64,000 nt of DNA from Sphingomonas sp. Leaf32 (GCF_001421765.1 NZ_LMLA01000001.1:667199-731198); one strand, 5' to 3'; positions 9,787-18,591 are shown, counted from the first letter of the stretch. A program made the numbers and translations. Notes: generated by a model not told the origin, from the sequence alone.

Positions 9787-10536
9787 CTACGACAGCCGCT
9801 GCCCGATCAGCGTACCCTTGGTCCCGCGATTGACCAGTTCGAAGCGGAAGTTCGGCCAGCGCCGGCGCCAGCGCTGCGCGACGACCCGTTCGCCGGGCCG
9901 CGCGCCGTCGTCCAGCATGACGACGCCGCCGACCGGCAACCGGTCGAACAGCGTTTCCGCCGCGCCGCGCACATAGGGATGGATCGTCCATGGCGGCCCG
10001 TCGATCAGCAGCAGATCGACCTGATCGGGCAGGGCGTCGATGTCATACCACACGCCCGGCCAGTCCCCCGGCGCCGCGACCAGCGGGGCGGCGCGCAGGT
10101 CGGCCGCGATGCCATGTTCGGCCAGCCAGTCGCGCGTCGCATCGACGAAGCCGGCATGTTGGTCGAAGCTGATGAGTTGTCCGCCGCCATGCTTGGCCAG
10201 CGCTGCGCCGGTCACCAGGCTCGATGCGCCGGTGCCCAGTTCCACGACGGTCTGCGGGCGGCTGGCGGCGATGCGCTCGACAATCAGCGAGAGATAGCCG
10301 GTATCCGCCTTCCAGCTGCCGAGGTTCGGCAGGGCGTCGGGGGCAAGGCCCAGATCGGCCATCAACCGCGCCTTGTCGGCCTTCTTGCCGCCCGACAGGC
10401 TGCGCAGGAGCCACGGCCACTGGATCGCGCCGAACGCGATGGTGAACAATTTGTCCGAAAGGCTGCGGCGAAGTTCGTCGGGCCACAGGTCCGAATCGGC
10501 GAGCGGCAGCAGCGAAGTCTTGGCACGCGAGGTCAT
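9787..10536 (-). CDS. Class I SAM-dependent methyltransferase
   Basis: The product is a 249-residue protein with a Rossmann methyltransferase core. The SAM motif I is VVELGTGASS at about residues 97-106, an acidic end of strand 2 is visible in LISFDQHA, and LLLIDGPP near residue 177 is typical of the methyltransferase_24/O-methyltransferase group. The substrate is unknown. An N-terminal helical region of about 70 residues precedes the core. The gene lies downstream of the rpsI terminator and reads in the same direction, so it probably has its own promoter in 10537-10601. Confidence 0.8.
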   Translation of the reverse strand: MTSRAKTSLLPLADSDLWPDELRRSLSDKLFTIAFGAIQWPWLLRSLSGGKKADKARLMADLGLAPDALPNLGSWKADTGYLSLIVERIAASRPQTVVELGTGASSLVTGAALAKHGGGQLISFDQHAGFVDATRDWLAEHGIAADLRAAPLVAAPGDWPGVWYDIDALPDQVDLLLIDGPPWTIHPYVRGAAETLFDRLPVGGVVMLDDGARPGERVVAQRWRRRWPNFRFELVNRGTKGTLIGQRLS

Positions 10537-10601
10537 GGCGTCTCTTGCAGTAACTCCGCCAGCGTGCGGACGGCTCTCGCTATACGGTTACGCGCCAAAC
10601 G

Positions 10602-10630
10602 AAAAGGGCGGCCCGATACCGGACCGCCCT
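10602..10630 (-). terminator. Rho-independent terminator of the rplM-rpsI operon
   Basis: On the minus strand a 10-bp stem (GGGCGGTCCG paired with CGGGCCGCCC, one mismatch) with a four-base loop is followed by TTTT. It lies about 190 bases after the rpsI stop and before the methyltransferase gene. Confidence 0.8.
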
Positions 10631-10697
10631 AATTCGACCGCGATTGGCCGCAAACGGGAACCCTTTCGGCTCCCGTGCGTGGCAACCTTGCCTTAAG

Positions 10698-10779
10698 GCG
10701 GTACCGGCCCGCTCCCCCACCCGGCCACCCACAGCGTATCCTGATTGGGTGGCCGGGTGGGGGAGCGGGCCGGTACCGC
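10698..10779. repeat. Perfect 34-bp inverted repeat downstream of rpsI
   Basis: The arms 10698-10731 and 10746-10779 are exact reverse complements, separated by a 14-base loop. They begin and end with GCGGTACCGGCCCGCTCCCC and its complement. The structure is transcribed in the 3' region of the rplM-rpsI message, upstream of the likely terminator. No coding sense was found in it. Confidence 0.9.
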
Positions 10780-10780
10780 G

Positions 10781-10803
10781 AAACGCGTCCGTTGGGCGCG
10801 TTT
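10781..10803. other. Small stem-loop directly after rpsI
   Basis: AAACGCG and CGCGTTT form a perfect 7-bp stem with a 9-base loop, 12 bases after the rpsI stop on the minus strand. It has no T-run, so it is not an obvious terminator. It may protect the message end. Confidence 0.5.
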
Positions 10804-10814
10804 CCAAACGGGTC

Positions 10815-11375
10815 TTAGCGCTTCGAGAACTGGAAGCTGCGGCGGGCCTTCGCCTTGCCGTACTTCTTACGCTCGACGGCGCGGCTGTCGCGGGTCAGGA
10901 ACCCGGCGGCCTTCACCGGCGCGCGTAGGATCGGCTCGTAGCGGGTCAGTGCCTGGCTGATGCCATGCTTGACCGCGCCGGCCTGACCCGACAGGCCACC
11001 GCCCTTGACCGTGCAGATCACGTCATACTGACCATTGCGATCGGCGACACCGAACGGCTGGTTGATGACGAGGCGCAGCGTCGGACGGGCGAAATACACT
11101 TCCTGGTCACGACCGTTGATCGTGATCTTGCCCGAACCCGGCTTGATCCAGACGCGCGCAACGGCATCCTTGCGGCGGCCGGTGGCGTAGGCGCGGCCAT
11201 AGGCGTCGATTTCCTGCGCGCGCAGCGGCATCGTCGGGCGGGGCGGTTCGACCGGAGCGACAGGTGCTTCGGCGCCGTCGACCTGCGGAGCCGGCGCCTG
11301 CGGCGCGGCAGCAACCGGGGCCTGCTGACCGGTCAGGTTCGCGAGGTCGGAAAGGGACTGGCGGTTGTCGGACAT
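10815..11375 (-). CDS. rpsI: 30S ribosomal protein S9
   Basis: S9 is a small-subunit protein whose C-terminal tail reaches the P-site tRNA. The conserved body starts near residue 59 ([19 protein letters not shown]) and the protein ends in the typical basic tail ...[11 protein letters not shown]. The first 56 or so residues are an Ala/Pro/Gln-rich extension not present in the 130-residue E. coli protein but usual for sphingomonads and relatives. Its ATG overlaps the rplM stop (TAATG), so the two are translationally coupled in the standard L13-S9 operon. Confidence 0.97.
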   Translation of the reverse strand: MSDNRQSLSDLANLTGQQAPVAAAPQAPAPQVDGAEAPVAPVEPPRPTMPLRAQEIDAYGRAYATGRRKDAVARVWIKPGSGKITINGRDQEVYFARPTLRLVINQPFGVADRNGQYDVICTVKGGGLSGQAGAVKHGISQALTRYEPILRAPVKAAGFLTRDSRAVERKKYGKAKARRSFQFSKR

Positions 11376-11854
11376 TATGCGCCCACCTTGTTCTTGCGAT
11401 TCATGCTCGCGATGTCGAGAACCTGCGGGTTCTGCGCTTCATGCGGATGCTCGGCACCCTTGAAGATGCGCAGGTTGCGCATCTGGTCACGACCCAGCGG
11501 CCCGCGCGGGATCATCCGCTCGACGGCCTTTTCCAGCACGCGCTCGGGGAAACGGCCTTCGAGGACCTTCTCGGCGGTGACCGCCTTGATGCCGCCGGCA
11601 TAGCCGGTGTGCTTGTAATAGGTCTTCGTCTTCGCCTTGTTCGAGGTGAAGCGAATCTTGTCGGCATTGATGACGACGACGTTGTCACCGCAATCGACGT
11701 GCGGGGTGAACGACGTCTTGTGCTTGCCGCGCAGGACGTTGGCGATGATCGACGCAGCGCGACCGACCACCAGGCCGTCGGCATCGACGATATGCCACTT
11801 CTTCTCCACCTCGTGCGGCTTGGCCGACTTGGTGGTCTTCATGAGCGCCTTCAT
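11375..11854 (-). CDS. rplM: 50S ribosomal protein L13
   Basis: L13 is an early-assembly protein of the large subunit. The 159-residue product shows the family blocks [36 protein letters not shown] and [20 protein letters not shown]. An upstream in-frame extension of 32 codons is not used: the ATG at 11854 has AAAGG a short distance before it and matches family length. It is the first gene of the rplM-rpsI operon and its promoter should lie in 11855-11982. Confidence 0.96.
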   Translation of the reverse strand: MKALMKTTKSAKPHEVEKKWHIVDADGLVVGRAASIIANVLRGKHKTSFTPHVDCGDNVVVINADKIRFTSNKAKTKTYYKHTGYAGGIKAVTAEKVLEGRFPERVLEKAVERMIPRGPLGRDQMRNLRIFKGAEHPHEAQNPQVLDIASMNRKNKVGA

Positions 11855-11982
11855 GGGCGTTGGACCTTTCGGATATATGACGCGTCCACCCCGAACCGGA
11901 GTGGTGCGAACGCCGGCCAATTGCCGAAGGACGGGCGGAAAGTCAAGCAAAGCGCGGCTTTGCTGACGGGTATTGGGATACC

Positions 11983-12774
11983 CTATGGCTGGCGCTGGCT
12001 GATCCGGGTGGTCGCGATCGACGTTGCCGCACCGCTTTCGATGCGGACGATGGTCTGCTGGGCCAGGATCAATCCGGTCCGGGCATCGACCCGTCGCGTG
12101 ATGGTGCTGGTGCGTCGCCCGCTGGCCTGTCCGCCGCGCGCCACGACGTCGCCCGACAGGCGCTGCTCCTCGACAAGGACGCTGCCCTCGGCATGGACGC
12201 GTTCGGTGCCGGTCACGTCGGACCCGCCGTCGAACGGTGGTGTGGCGCGCTGCCGTACGTCATGCTGCGGCACGACTCCGCGGCGAACGATGTCGGGGGC
12301 GAGCAACGTCGCCAGCATCGATCCGAGCATCGCCACCTGCTGACGCTCCGGCAGGGCACGCAAGGGGGTGGTGAGCTTCTGCAACATCGCCGTCCGCGCC
12401 GGGTCGCCACCACCTTGCGCGGTGATCGCGTCGAGCAGCGTTGCCCACAACGCTTCGCGCTCTACCACGCCGATCACCTCGCCCTGGTCCGACAGGCGAT
12501 AGAGGATCGGCCGACCGCGCAGCGTGGCGAAGGCGCGTTCGAACATCGCGCCGGGACCATCGGACAGGCCGCCCGCGACCGACTCGATCGTCATCTCGGC
12601 AACCAGGCCGGTCGGCGTGCGGCGGAAGCGGACGGTCCGATCGGTGGCATAGCGGCGGACGACGCCGGCCTCGTCGCGCTCCTGTTCGATGTGATAGCGA
12701 TAGGCAGTGTCGAGCGCCGGCGCAAAGCCGGTCGCCGTAGCCGCCTCGATCGCGGGAGGAGGCAGGTCGATCAT
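11983..12774 (-). CDS. Conserved hypothetical protein downstream of ctaA
   Basis: I do not recognise the family of this 263-residue protein. It has no signal peptide or membrane segment that I can see, and it appears rich in beta strands with a repeated pattern of basic and threonine-rich strands at the C-terminus. Its ATG overlaps the ctaA stop (ATGA), and the ATG at 12774 is chosen for that reason over a much longer open frame reaching 13458, which would lie antiphase inside ctaA. Co-translation with haem A synthase hints at a link to respiration, but that is only context. Confidence 0.75.
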   Translation of the reverse strand: MIDLPPPAIEAATATGFAPALDTAYRYHIEQERDEAGVVRRYATDRTVRFRRTPTGLVAEMTIESVAGGLSDGPGAMFERAFATLRGRPILYRLSDQGEVIGVVEREALWATLLDAITAQGGGDPARTAMLQKLTTPLRALPERQQVAMLGSMLATLLAPDIVRRGVVPQHDVRQRATPPFDGGSDVTGTERVHAEGSVLVEEQRLSGDVVARGGQASGRRTSTITRRVDARTGLILAQQTIVRIESGAATSIATTRISQRQP

Positions 12775-13799
12775 CGACGACCGGTAGCGTGCGCGCCCCA
12801 TGTCGCGGCGACGACCAACAGCGCGCCGACCAATTGGTGCAGCGCCGCCACTTCGATCCGGACCCCGGTCATCACCGTACTGATCCCGAGCAATATCTGC
12901 ACGCCGAAGGTGATGTGGATCGCGCGGGCGACCCTGGGGTGGCCCGCGCGCTTGGCGTCGCGCGCGAGGAAAATGAGCGCGCCGACCGCGACCCATGCCC
13001 ACCAGCGATGGATGAAATGGACGACATACGGATCGTTGACGATCGCATCGAGCGGCGCACGCGCTGCCCATTCGTCCACCGGAAAGAAACGGCCGTTCAT
13101 CAGTGGCCATTGATCGGTGACGAGGCCAGCGTTCAGGCCGGCGACCCACGCACCGAATAACAACTGCACGAACAGCACCGGCAGTGCGACGAGTCCGACC
13201 GGGGTCAATCTGGCGGGCTTGGAATAGGGATTTGCCGCTAGTTCGCGCAGGTCGAGCGCCGTCCACACCGTCCCGGCAAGGATCAGCAGGGCGTTGAGCA
13301 GATGTACCGACAGCCGGATGTGCGACACGTCGGTTCGCACCGACAGGCCCGACGCGACCATCCACCAGCCGATCGCACCCTGCAATCCGCCGAGCGCCAG
13401 TACGGCCAGCAGCCGGCCCTTGTAACCCCTCGGGATCGCCCCGCGAATCCAGAACCACGCCAGCGGCACGGCAAAGGCGACCCCCACCAGTCGGGCCAGC
13501 AGGCGATGAAAATATTCCCAGAAGAAGATGCCCTTGAACTGGGCCAGCGTCATGCCCTGGTTGAGTAGCTGATATTCAGGAATTTTCCGGTAATTGGCGA
13601 ACTCCGCCTCCCACTGCGCTGCGTTCAGCGGTGGGAACGTGCCTGACAGCGGCTTCCACTCGGTGATCGACAGGCCGGATTCGGTCAGCCGGGTGATCCC
13701 GCCGACCACCACCATCGCCACGACCAGCGCGGCGACCCACCATAGCCAGCGTGCGACAGCGCCGGGACGGGCGCGCGAGGGAAGGGGGGGAGCGAGCAT
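12771..13799 (-). CDS. ctaA: Haem A synthase (COX15/CtaA)
   Basis: CtaA oxidises the C8 methyl of haem O to give haem A for cytochrome aa3 oxidase. The 342-residue inner-membrane protein has about eight transmembrane helices and the conserved histidines in EYFHRLLAR, HIRLSVHLLNA, HFIHRWWAW and ALHQLVGAL, which bind the haems. The N-terminal motif GGITRLTESGLSITEWKP is diagnostic for the COX15 branch. It sits just upstream of a coupled hypothetical gene and the ribosomal L13-S9 operon. Confidence 0.95.
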   Translation of the reverse strand: MLAPPLPSRARPGAVARWLWWVAALVVAMVVVGGITRLTESGLSITEWKPLSGTFPPLNAAQWEAEFANYRKIPEYQLLNQGMTLAQFKGIFFWEYFHRLLARLVGVAFAVPLAWFWIRGAIPRGYKGRLLAVLALGGLQGAIGWWMVASGLSVRTDVSHIRLSVHLLNALLILAGTVWTALDLRELAANPYSKPARLTPVGLVALPVLFVQLLFGAWVAGLNAGLVTDQWPLMNGRFFPVDEWAARAPLDAIVNDPYVVHFIHRWWAWVAVGALIFLARDAKRAGHPRVARAIHITFGVQILLGISTVMTGVRIEVAALHQLVGALLVVAATWGAHATGRR

Positions 13800-13899
13800 C
13801 GTCGGTGTCTAGCGTGGCGGCGCTCCCCGAGAAAGGGTCTCGCGTGGCTTTACCGGCGGTCGCTTGCCTGTACGATGGTGCGATGCGGAATGCTCATCC

Positions 13900-14454
13900 A
13901 TGACGATCGAGGCGCTGGTCGCCCGTTACGGCCTAGGCGCGCTGCTGATCGGTGCCGGGGTCGAGGGGGAAACGGTCGTGGTCCTTGGCGGGATCATGGT
14001 CCAGCGCGGGGCGCTGCCCTATGTCGGCGCGATCCTCGCCGCCGCGATCGGGTCGTTCGTCGCCGACCAGTTGTTCTTCGCGGCGGGGCGGCGGTTTCGC
14101 GACCATCCCCGGGTTCGCCGCTGGAGCGCCAAACCCGCCTTCGCCCGCGCGCTGACGACGTTCGAGCGGCATCCGACGCTGTTCGTTTTCGCCTTTCGCT
14201 TCCTGTACGGCCTGCGCACCGTCAGCCCGGTCGCGATCGGTACGACGCAGTTGCCACTGGCGCGGTTCATGCTTCTTAACGGCGCTGCAGCGTTGCTGTG
14301 GGCGGCGATCTTCGTGTCGATCGGCTATTGGTTCGGCCACGGGTTGAGCGAGGTCATCGGCCGCTGGCTGCCGTCATGGCAGGTGCTGGCCGGCGGGGGG
14401 ATCGCGATCGTGCTGCTGGCAGGGGTTACGTGGCTGGTAAAACGCCGAACCTGA
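13900..14454 (+). CDS. DedA family membrane protein (VTT domain)
   Basis: The product is a 184-residue inner-membrane protein of the DedA/SNARE-associated family, whose members act as lipid scramblases or flippases and affect envelope stress. The typical features are visible: E...E near GVEGETVVVLGG (residues about 20-31), a GSFVADQLFFAAGRR segment near 52-66, FAFRFLYGLRTVSPVAIG at about 97-114, and a C-terminal hydrophobic helix. The ATG at 13900 gives the normal N-terminus MTIEALVARYG, so the 12-codon upstream extension is dropped. It stands alone. Confidence 0.85.
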   Translation: MTIEALVARYGLGALLIGAGVEGETVVVLGGIMVQRGALPYVGAILAAAIGSFVADQLFFAAGRRFRDHPRVRRWSAKPAFARALTTFERHPTLFVFAFRFLYGLRTVSPVAIGTTQLPLARFMLLNGAAALLWAAIFVSIGYWFGHGLSEVIGRWLPSWQVLAGGGIAIVLLAGVTWLVKRRT

Positions 14455-14459
14455 AAATC

Positions 14460-14582
14460 CTTCCCGGCTCGGGGAGGGGGGCAGCCGCAGGCTGGTGGAG
14501 GGGGGCGCAACCGGTCCGCTGGTGGAAGCCCTCCTCCCACTACCGCTTACGCGGCGGTTTTCCTAGCCGTGCCGGGGAGGAG
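14460..14582. repeat. Intergenic repeat, CTGGTGGAGGGGG family, copy 1
   Basis: The gap between the DedA gene and coaD holds CGGGGAGGGG, then GCAGGCTGGTGGAGGGGGG, and ends in an inverted GTGCCGGGGAGGAG. A longer copy of the same design is at 55372-55500. The arms would form an imperfect cruciform. Confidence 0.65.
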
Positions 14583-15083
14583 TCAGTCCCCCTTGCGGCC
14601 GAGCTTCTCGACCCGCTCGATCACTTCCTCGCACACCGCCGGCGATACGAACTTCGCGATCGACCCGCCATACATCGCGATTTCCTTGACTAGCCGCGAC
14701 GCGATCGGTTGCAGCGAGACATCGGCCATCAGGAAGACCGTTTCGATCCGGTCGTTCAGCTGCTGGTTCATGCCCGCCATCTGATATTCATATTCGAAAT
14801 CGGCAACGGCGCGCAGGCCGCGGACGATGACGCTCGCCCCCTGTCGTTCGGCGAAGGTCATCAACAGCGCATCGAAGGCGACGACCTCGATGTCGCCCTC
14901 GACCCCCGCCACCTCCCGCTCGACCATGGCGAGGCGTTCGTCGAGCGAGAACATCGGCGACTTGGACGGATTGGTCGTGACCCCGATCACCAGCCGGTCG
15001 ACCAGCTTCGCGCCCCGCCGGATGATATCCATATGCCCGCGCGTCACGGGATCGAACGTGCCGGGATAGACGCCGATCCTCAC
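14583..15083 (-). CDS. coaD: Pantetheine-phosphate adenylyltransferase
   Basis: CoaD transfers AMP from ATP to 4'-phosphopantetheine, the penultimate step of coenzyme A synthesis. The 166-residue product has the nucleotidyltransferase motif GTFDPVTRGHMDII at residues 9-22 and the conserved VIVRGLRAVADFEYE near 85-99. Its ATG overlaps the ispA stop (ATGA at 15080-15083), making it the last gene of an xseB-ispA-coaD operon. Confidence 0.96.
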   Translation of the reverse strand: MRIGVYPGTFDPVTRGHMDIIRRGAKLVDRLVIGVTTNPSKSPMFSLDERLAMVEREVAGVEGDIEVVAFDALLMTFAERQGASVIVRGLRAVADFEYEYQMAGMNQQLNDRIETVFLMADVSLQPIASRLVKEIAMYGGSIAKFVSPAVCEEVIERVEKLGRKGD

Positions 15084-15985
15084 CGGTCGCGCTCCAGCAC
15101 GTAGCGGGCGATCGCGCGCAGCAGGTCGGCTTCATGGCCGAAGTCGCGCAGATGTTCGATCGACTGGTCGACCAGTCGCCGCGCCTGTTCGCGCGCACGG
15201 TCGAGGCCGAGCAGCGAGAGGAAGGTTTCCTTGCCTGCCTCGCCATCCTTGCGCAGCGCCTTGCCCACCGCCGCCTCGTCGCCCTCGACATCGAGGATGT
15301 CGTCGGCGATCTGGAAGGCGAGGCCGATGTCGCGGGCATAGCCGCGCAGCGACGTGCGCTGATCGGCCGAAACGCGGCCGAGGATCGCGCCGGCTTCCAC
15401 CGAACAGGCGATCAGCGCGCCGGTCTTCATCGCCTGCAACCGGGTGACGGTGTTCAGGTCGAAGCTGGTGTCCTCCGCCTCTAGGTCCATCGCCTGTCCG
15501 CCCGCCATGCCCGACGGGCCGGAAGCGTGGGCAAGGTCGGCGATCAGTTCGATGCGGACATGCGGATCGGGATGGGTCGCCTCGTGCGCCAAAATCTCGA
15601 ACGCCAGCGCGTGCAGGCAATCGCCCGCCAGGATCGCGGTCGCTTCGTCATACGCCTTGTGTACCGTCGGCTTGCCGCGGCGCATGTCGTCGTCGTCCAT
15701 GGCGGGCAGGTCGTCATGGATCAGGCTGTAGACATGGATGCATTCGATCGCGAGCGAGGCGCGGGCGGCGCGCACCCGCTCGACGTTGAACAGCCGTGCG
15801 GTGGCGAACACCAGCAACGGCCGCAGCCGCTTGCCTCCGCCGATCGCGGCGTGCCGCATCGCGCGGTACAGGTTCGCGCGCGGATCGCCCGGCACCGGCA
15901 GCAGCGCGTCGAACTGGCGATCCATCTCTGCGGAGATTTCGCGAAGGGCGGCGTTCAAGGACACCGACGGCGCGACGGTCGCCAT
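15080..15985 (-). CDS. ispA: Polyprenyl (farnesyl) diphosphate synthase
   Basis: The enzyme condenses IPP with allylic diphosphates to make geranyl and farnesyl diphosphate. The 301-residue product shows GGGKRLRP at residues 49-56, the first aspartate-rich motif DDLPAMDDDD at 91-100 and the second, DDILD, at 228-232. The bulky residues before the first motif fit a C15 product, but chain length is inferred. The start is the ATG at 15985, which overlaps the xseB stop (TAATG). The kinase IspE of the same MEP pathway is at 28.5 kb. Confidence 0.94.
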   Translation of the reverse strand: MATVAPSVSLNAALREISAEMDRQFDALLPVPGDPRANLYRAMRHAAIGGGKRLRPLLVFATARLFNVERVRAARASLAIECIHVYSLIHDDLPAMDDDDMRRGKPTVHKAYDEATAILAGDCLHALAFEILAHEATHPDPHVRIELIADLAHASGPSGMAGGQAMDLEAEDTSFDLNTVTRLQAMKTGALIACSVEAGAILGRVSADQRTSLRGYARDIGLAFQIADDILDVEGDEAAVGKALRKDGEAGKETFLSLLGLDRAREQARRLVDQSIEHLRDFGHEADLLRAIARYVLERDR

Positions 15986-16227
15986 TATTGCGCGTCGAAC
16001 GGCTGGGTGGTGGCGCGCCCTTCGGCATCGACGCGGATCGCCTCGATCCGGGCCTGCGCCGCATCGAGCCGGGCGGCGCATTGCGCGCGCAGCAGGTCGC
16101 CGCGCGCATATAGGTCGATCGCGGTCTGCAGGTCTTCCTGACCCGTTTCCAGCCGGCTGACGATGGTTTCGAGTTCGCGCAGCGCGTCTTCGAAGGACAG
16201 GGTGGAAACATCACGTTCGTCGGACAT
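15985..16227 (-). CDS. xseB: Exodeoxyribonuclease VII small subunit
   Basis: XseB is the small subunit of exonuclease VII, which degrades single-stranded DNA from both ends; several copies wrap the XseA subunit. The 80-residue helical product has the family signature FEDALRELETIVSRLETG followed by L..AI.LY..G. The xseA gene is not in the window. It heads the xseB-ispA-coaD operon with overlapping stops and starts, an arrangement common in proteobacteria (xseB-ispA). Confidence 0.94.
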   Translation of the reverse strand: MSDERDVSTLSFEDALRELETIVSRLETGQEDLQTAIDLYARGDLLRAQCAARLDAAQARIEAIRVDAEGRATTQPFDAQ

Positions 16228-16417
16228 GGGCGATGCTATGCGGCAGGGGGCGGGGCGATTGCAACCGGGCGTGTGCCGGGTCTCGTGGATTAAGAGTGCG
16301 ATCGACCTTGGATCGTGGGAGCGGCTTGCCTGATAATGCCCAACGGTGTTCGCTGTTCAATTGTAACGTTTCACCGATAGCAATAGCGCCGACTGCGTAG
16401 CTGTCTGGAGGTGCCGG

Positions 16418-16873
16418 ATGAGTGTCGATTTCTACGTCGCGGTGCCCGCCGCCAATTGGCCGACCGCTGCTGCGGTACGCCAGTGCATGACGGACCGAGG
16501 CTTTCCGGTTGCGATCAAACATTTTCCGATATTGGACAGCGCAAGCGTCGTGCGAGACGGAGTGCTGGTAGCGATCGATGGCAAGGACGCGTATCTGGAG
16601 GGGGAACTTGCCCCGGCTGCACTGATGCCAGAAGAAGTACAGGACGTGAATGGCCGCCTGACGGGCGTCTCCGCTTCCGAACGGATTCGTGGAACGGACG
16701 CGATCATGAGCATTCGGATCGCCACCCCGAATGAAATGCGCGCCACTAGCTATGTGATTTCGGCACTGATTGTCTGTTTTGGCGGGTTTGGTTTTGAACC
16801 CCAGGGCGACACCTATGGCCGCGAAGACTTCGCGCGTGTGCTCGTTCAAGATGCGGGAGCGCTGAAGGGTTAG
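16418..16873 (+). CDS. Hypothetical protein, orphan
   Basis: I do not recognise this 151-residue protein. No signal peptide is seen; a single hydrophobic stretch (VISALIVCFGGFGFE, about residues 112-126) could be a buried strand or a short membrane segment. A good ribosome site, GGAGGT at 16407-16412, lies five bases before the ATG, which supports expression. The gene and its flanks (about 16260-16900) look noticeably less GC-rich, with more AT-ending codons than neighbouring genes. A 212-codon antisense frame overlaps it but lacks comparable support. Confidence 0.7.
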   Translation: MSVDFYVAVPAANWPTAAAVRQCMTDRGFPVAIKHFPILDSASVVRDGVLVAIDGKDAYLEGELAPAALMPEEVQDVNGRLTGVSASERIRGTDAIMSIRIATPNEMRATSYVISALIVCFGGFGFEPQGDTYGREDFARVLVQDAGALKG

Positions 16874-16927
16874 TAGCAGGATAATTCTGCGAACGGAGAC
16901 CTGCTTGCCGAGAATGGGGGCGGGCGC

Positions 16928-17416
16928 TCACGCGGACCGCAGATGCGTTCCGATCGCGTCCCACGCCGGCTGCTTCGCCGCCGCCCCGACCGTGTGCAAC
17001 GGGCTGCTCGATGGCAGGGCCAGCGTTTCGATCCCTTGCACCAGCGCCCGCCCGGCCTTCCACGCGGTTCCGCCGTTGAACGCCACCAGCCGCAACGCCG
17101 GCAGGGTCGCTATCAACGCCGCTACGTCGTTAGCGGTCGCGTCGCGAATCGCGGCGTCGCTGCTGCCGGGGCGGGTAGCGCTCGCCACCACGTCCCACAG
17201 CCCGATGCCCGCCGCCTGTAGCGCCGCCAACCGGTCGACATACTCCAGCGCCGGCAGGTCCACCCCGACCACCGGCGACAGCAACCGCCAGAACTGGTTC
17301 TGCGGATGGGCATAATAGCGCCCGGCCGCCAGCGATGCGTCGCCCGGCAGGCTGCCGAGGATCAATACCCGTGTCGACATGTCGACGACCGGCGAAAAGG
17401 ACGTCTTGCGGCTCAC
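16928..17416 (-). CDS. DNA-deoxyinosine glycosylase (hypoxanthine-DNA glycosylase, UDG superfamily family 6)
   Basis: The enzyme removes hypoxanthine, formed by adenine deamination, from DNA to start base-excision repair. The 162-residue product shows LILGSLPG at residues 18-25, the catalytic region YYAHPQNQFW at 34-43 with Asn40, GLWD at 72-75, and the closing motif LPSSSPLH at 134-141. The GTG at 17416 is preferred because it overlaps the upstream stop (GTGA) and gives the usual N-terminus; a further ATG at 17455 would overlap the neighbouring gene by 43 bases. Confidence 0.88.
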   Translation of the reverse strand: MSRKTSFSPVVDMSTRVLILGSLPGDASLAAGRYYAHPQNQFWRLLSPVVGVDLPALEYVDRLAALQAAGIGLWDVVASATRPGSSDAAIRDATANDVAALIATLPALRLVAFNGGTAWKAGRALVQGIETLALPSSSPLHTVGAAAKQPAWDAIGTHLRSA

Positions 17417-18591
17417 ACCGCCTGGCCCGCTGCCCAGCCGCTCGACCACGCCCATTGGAAATTATAGCCGCCCAGCCAGCCGGTGACGTCGACCGCCTCG
17501 CCGATCACATGCAGTCCCGGCAGGTGCTTGGCCGCCATCGTCTTCTGGTTCAGCCCATCGGTCGCGATGCCGCCGACCGTCACTTCGGCCTTGGCGAAGC
17601 CTTCTGTGCCGTTGGGATGGAATTGCCAGCCGCTCAGCCGCCGTTCGACCTCGGTCAGCACCGCGTCGCGCTGGTTGCCCAGTTCGCCGGGGCAGTCGAG
17701 CTTTGCCGCCAGTGCCTCGGCCAGCCGGTCGGGCAGCGCCGAGCCGAGCGCCGAGCGCAGGCCGATGCGCGGGCGGTTGCGCTTCAGGTCGGTAAGCCAG
17801 CCGGGCGCGCGGTCGGGGACGAAATCGATCGTCACCGCTTCGCGGTGCCGCCAATAGGAGGATGCCTGCAATATCGCCGGTCCCGACAGGCCGCGATGGG
17901 TGAACAAAGCCGCCTCGCGAAACTTGGCCTTGCCCGCGCCCGCGCCCGCGCCCGCCACGACCTCGGTCGCGACGCCGGACAATTCGCGGAACAGCGCGTC
18001 GTCCGGCGGCAGCGTCAGCGGCACCAGCGCCGGGCGCGGTTCGATCAGTTTCAGCCCGAACCGCTTGGCAAGGTCATAGGCGAAACCGGTCGCGCCGAGC
18101 TTCGGGATCGACGGCCCGCCGGTCGCGATCACCAATGACGGCGCGGTCAGCGTCCGGTCGCCATGGACCACGGTGAAGGTACCATCGGCATGGGTCACGT
18201 CGCGGACCGGCTGGCCCAGCGCGATGTCGGCGCCTTCCGCTTCGGCCAGCAGCATCGCGACGATCTGTCGCGCCGATCCGTCGCAGAACAACTGGCCGAG
18301 CGTCTTTTCATGCCATGCGATGCCATGGGCATCGACCAGCGCGATGAAGTCCTGCACGGTGTAGCGGCCGAGCGCCGAGCGCGCGAATTTCGGGTTGGCC
18401 GAGACATAGCGGTCCCAGCTCGTCCCGACATTGGTGAAGTTGCAGCGCCCACCGCCCGAGATGACGATCTTGCGCGCCGGCTCCGGCGCATGATCGACCA
18501 CGATAACTCGCTTGCCCCGCCGTGCGGCGATACCGGCGCAGAACAGACCCGCGCCACCCGCGCCCAGGATGATGACGTCATGACTGGCCAT
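17413..18591 (-). CDS. BaiN/HI0933-type FAD-dependent oxidoreductase
   Basis: The product is a 392-residue flavoprotein of the HI0933/YhiN family, whose bacterial members are mostly uncharacterised. The FAD-binding fingerprint VIILGAGGAGL is at residues 6-16, and the family signature ISGGGRCNFTN is at about 44-54. ATGGPSIPKLGATG and GEAVDVTGWLGGYNFQWAWSSG near the C-terminus are also typical. The ATG at 18591 (MASHDV) is preferred over one seven codons upstream. It is translationally coupled to the DNA-deoxyinosine glycosylase gene, but a functional link is unknown. Confidence 0.9.
   Translation of the reverse strand: MASHDVIILGAGGAGLFCAGIAARRGKRVIVVDHAPEPARKIVISGGGRCNFTNVGTSWDRYVSANPKFARSALGRYTVQDFIALVDAHGIAWHEKTLGQLFCDGSARQIVAMLLAEAEGADIALGQPVRDVTHADGTFTVVHGDRTLTAPSLVIATGGPSIPKLGATGFAYDLAKRFGLKLIEPRPALVPLTLPPDDALFRELSGVATEVVAGAGAGAGKAKFREAALFTHRGLSGPAILQASSYWRHREAVTIDFVPDRAPGWLTDLKRNRPRIGLRSALGSALPDRLAEALAAKLDCPGELGNQRDAVLTEVERRLSGWQFHPNGTEGFAKAEVTVGGIATDGLNQKTMAAKHLPGLHVIGEAVDVTGWLGGYNFQWAWSSGWAAGQAV

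Noticed and set aside
10631..10697. Possible tRNA or small RNA gene after rpsI
   Set aside because: Short hairpins are present, but no cloverleaf with a TTC loop or anticodon arm could be drawn. It is more simply 3' untranslated sequence.
12775..13458. N-terminal extension of the hypothetical gene downstream of ctaA to 491 codons
   Set aside because: The extra part lies antiphase inside ctaA, whose reading frame is certain, and an ATG at 12774 overlaps the ctaA stop in the usual coupled way.
16211..16849. 212-codon minus-strand frame overlapping the orphan gene at 16418
   Set aside because: The plus-strand frame has a well-placed GGAGGT and ATG. The minus frame would run into xseB and has no ribosome site or motif. 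It remains a weaker alternative for this region.
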